In this document: positions 16,091-64,000 of the stretch, piece by piece
How positions within the stretch are numbered: the stretch's first letter is position 1
Layout of the letters: each line of letters begins with the position of its first letter
Origin: Bolinopsis microptera
Lineage: Eukaryota; Ctenophora; Tentaculata; Lobata; Bolinopsidae
Length of the DNA: 64,000 nt
Reading direction: 5' to 3'
Assembly: GCF_026151205.1 (NCBI RefSeq)
Contig: NC_087076.1
Coordinates: 62,001 to 126,000, forward strand
Notes under the pieces: model-generated
Databases searched by the model: none
Seen by the model: the letters and a program-made list of their open reading frames with translations, nothing else
Told to the model about the DNA's origin: nothing
Translations under genes and position numbers: made by a program

Positions 16091-17261
16091 TCTTAGTAAA
16101 CCGACAAGTAATGTAAGTCAGTGTACACCGAGCTTCTCTCAAACTTGTACACTCTGATCACTGCGCAAAATGGTCCCGGTCTCAATCGCATGAAAATGCA
16201 CAGAACGGTCAAAATCTAATCGCGACTAATGTCTCACATAACCCTCTCTGTCCAGACACCCTGAAGAGCCCCTTTAGTTGGGCAGGTGTTAAGCAGTTAA
16301 GTGGCAGGAACACAGTACTCGGCCGCACTCAGCACAATCTGTGTTTTATGAACACTAAGCTTGGGTACCCATGTAAGAACAGTGTCTGTTGTGAGCAAAT
16401 GCGCTGCCAGTAACGACTGTAGTTGTACCACTGGGGAAAAGACAAAATAACACATCGATTACAAAATCAAAATAAAACGTTTTATACCATCATTTATTTT
16501 CAATACAAATTTTATTTCGAAAATTACATTTAATCAACCAGTTCGGCGCAGGTCGGGCGCAAAAGTGCTTTGTTTACAATTCAGTGTAGAATTGTGGTAC
16601 TAGTAAGGTGCACGAGACGCACTTTTGGATTTTTCCAAGAATTTTCCGTTGTTTCAAGGAGGGATCTAGTTCCCATATATAGTTTCGGCATAATTCTGAT
16701 TTGTAAAAGAAAAAGAAAACTTAGTCTGAATCGGACACCAGGATTACAAAAAATCAAACATGATAGATTAAAAACGAACACAGAAACCTTGCGGCGGATC
16801 GCTCAGTCGTAAACCTAAAGCATGCAAGTTTTCCACATCTATGATCTATGATCTAACGCCACAATAGTCAAGACTTAAGCTACTTAAGATTAAAATTTGA
16901 TTCACTTGTACAGTAGATTGTACAAATCAATTTTTAGACAGTCACAAAAATCTCGCCCATATTTGAAATTAAATTCGTATTATACATTTTGATCAAATCG
17001 TAAACTTGATTGTTACTGTCCAAGTATCTGTTATGTATAATAATATGTCACTGGTACACGGCCACCAGGGCCACTCAAATAAACAGTATGGATAAAAGCT
17101 CTCATATTCAAAACATATTTCCTGGTGTAAATAAAACTGTTGGTAAAAATTCCAATCTGCTCTTAATACCGAAACCCCGTTCATCGTCATTAAAAAAACG
17201 GATCAGCCAATTTAAAAACATGAAAATGTCTATAGAATGTTCTAGAAAAAAAAAATTTTCG
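16091..17261. other. Presumed 3' untranslated and downstream region of DSTYK
   Basis: Short frames (plus 16,570-16,812, minus 16,581-16,781, plus 17,010-17,285) have no recognisable domain. Reading the minus strand after the DSTYK stop, the first AATAAA I noticed is at 16,495-16,500, so the 3' UTR could be about 0.77 kb; this poly(A) site is only inferred. Confidence 0.4.
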
Positions 17262-63603
<46,342 letters not shown>

Positions 63604-63660
63604 CTGAACAATATCACCCTTATTAACCAGAAAGATGTTTTCCTGAACACTTTGATATAA

Positions 63661-64000
63661 CATAACATAAGCAAAGCTGCATGATATAGGAACAGGAACC
63701 GACTGGGATCCCGGCGCCGGAATCATGATTTTAATCAAAATAAAACCTCCGCCAATTTGTATTTTTGGTCGGGATTTTTTTAATTAGAATACATATATTA
63801 TGCATCAGTCATCACGATTAATTTACAGTATGACTACGTCCACTAGTTAGCTGCGTTATTTTCAACAGCAGACTTGATTGTCTCAATTTAAATTGACTAA
63901 TCTGGCTGACTCGTTACCAATCGTAAGTTGACTAGGTAGTAGGCCATTTGACTTAACGTCACGTTATGTGAGTAGACCCGACCCGAAGACACTGCAACTT
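63661..64000. other. Intron or upstream sequence at the window edge
   Basis: No further DSTYK exon is visible. A cccggcgccgga word at about 63,710 resembles the CCGGG-rich stretch at 45,340. Confidence 0.3.

Noticed and set aside
16260-16390. A 5S rRNA-like stretch (aagcagttaagtggcagg and following)
   Set aside because: Only a vague resemblance; the conserved internal control region of 5S genes is not present.

Overview
This is eukaryotic, almost certainly metazoan, genomic DNA. It is AT-rich with large spliceosomal introns, non-LTR retrotransposons, a tRNA-derived SINE, many short TIR elements and long minisatellite arrays. An invertebrate such as a cnidarian is plausible, but I cannot fix the phylum from the sequence. 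There is no sign of operons or other prokaryotic structure. Most long open frames here (poly-Pro/Gly, Ser/Pro-rich, and frames inside arrays) are repeat artefacts, not genes.

The backbone of the window is one host gene on the minus strand, an orthologue of DSTYK (dual serine/threonine and tyrosine protein kinase, RIPK5, 'Dusty' kinase). I recovered 14 phase-compatible coding exons from about 63.5 kb down to the stop codon at 17,262. Together they give about 717 residues, comprising most of the regulatory region and the whole kinase domain. The 5' exons lie beyond the right edge. A second host gene, an intact single-exon reading frame related to the prolyl 4-hydroxylase alpha subunit but without its iron-binding HxD motif, lies on the same strand inside the 13.9 kb intron between the DSTYK exons at 42.5 and 28.3 kb.

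Layout: 1-5.4 kb is a 187-bp satellite, very degraded at the left end. 6.1-8.6 and 15.4-15.9 kb are GGA-rich arrays. 12.5-14.3 kb is a 1.7 kb poly-G tract lying between inverted repeats. 18.2-22.2 kb holds two TIR elements built from tandem repeats. 22.2-25.1 kb is a repeat carrying a 2.17 kb hAT element with a transposase N-terminal remnant. 25.1-28.3 kb is a 44-bp array of about 64 copies abutting a DSTYK exon. 29.0-31.4 kb holds two elements with 8-bp target duplications. 31.4-34.6 kb holds the P4HA-like gene and MITEs, and 34.6-42.3 kb a SINE and nested LINE fragments. 42.5-63.7 kb holds the DSTYK exons separated by minisatellites, MITEs and Penelope-like and LINE remnants.

The most interesting pattern is that several arrays and duplications in DSTYK abut and include its splice sites: the donor of the 28.3 kb exon (about 64 copies), the acceptor of the 62.1 kb exon (about 13 copies), the acceptor of the 63.4 kb exon (3 in-frame copies), and the donor of the 49.3 kb exon (2 copies). 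The start region of the nested P4HA-like gene is also duplicated together with an acceptor-like sequence. The gene therefore carries many decoy or alternative splice sites. A second theme is families of short elements whose ends are G/C homopolymers.
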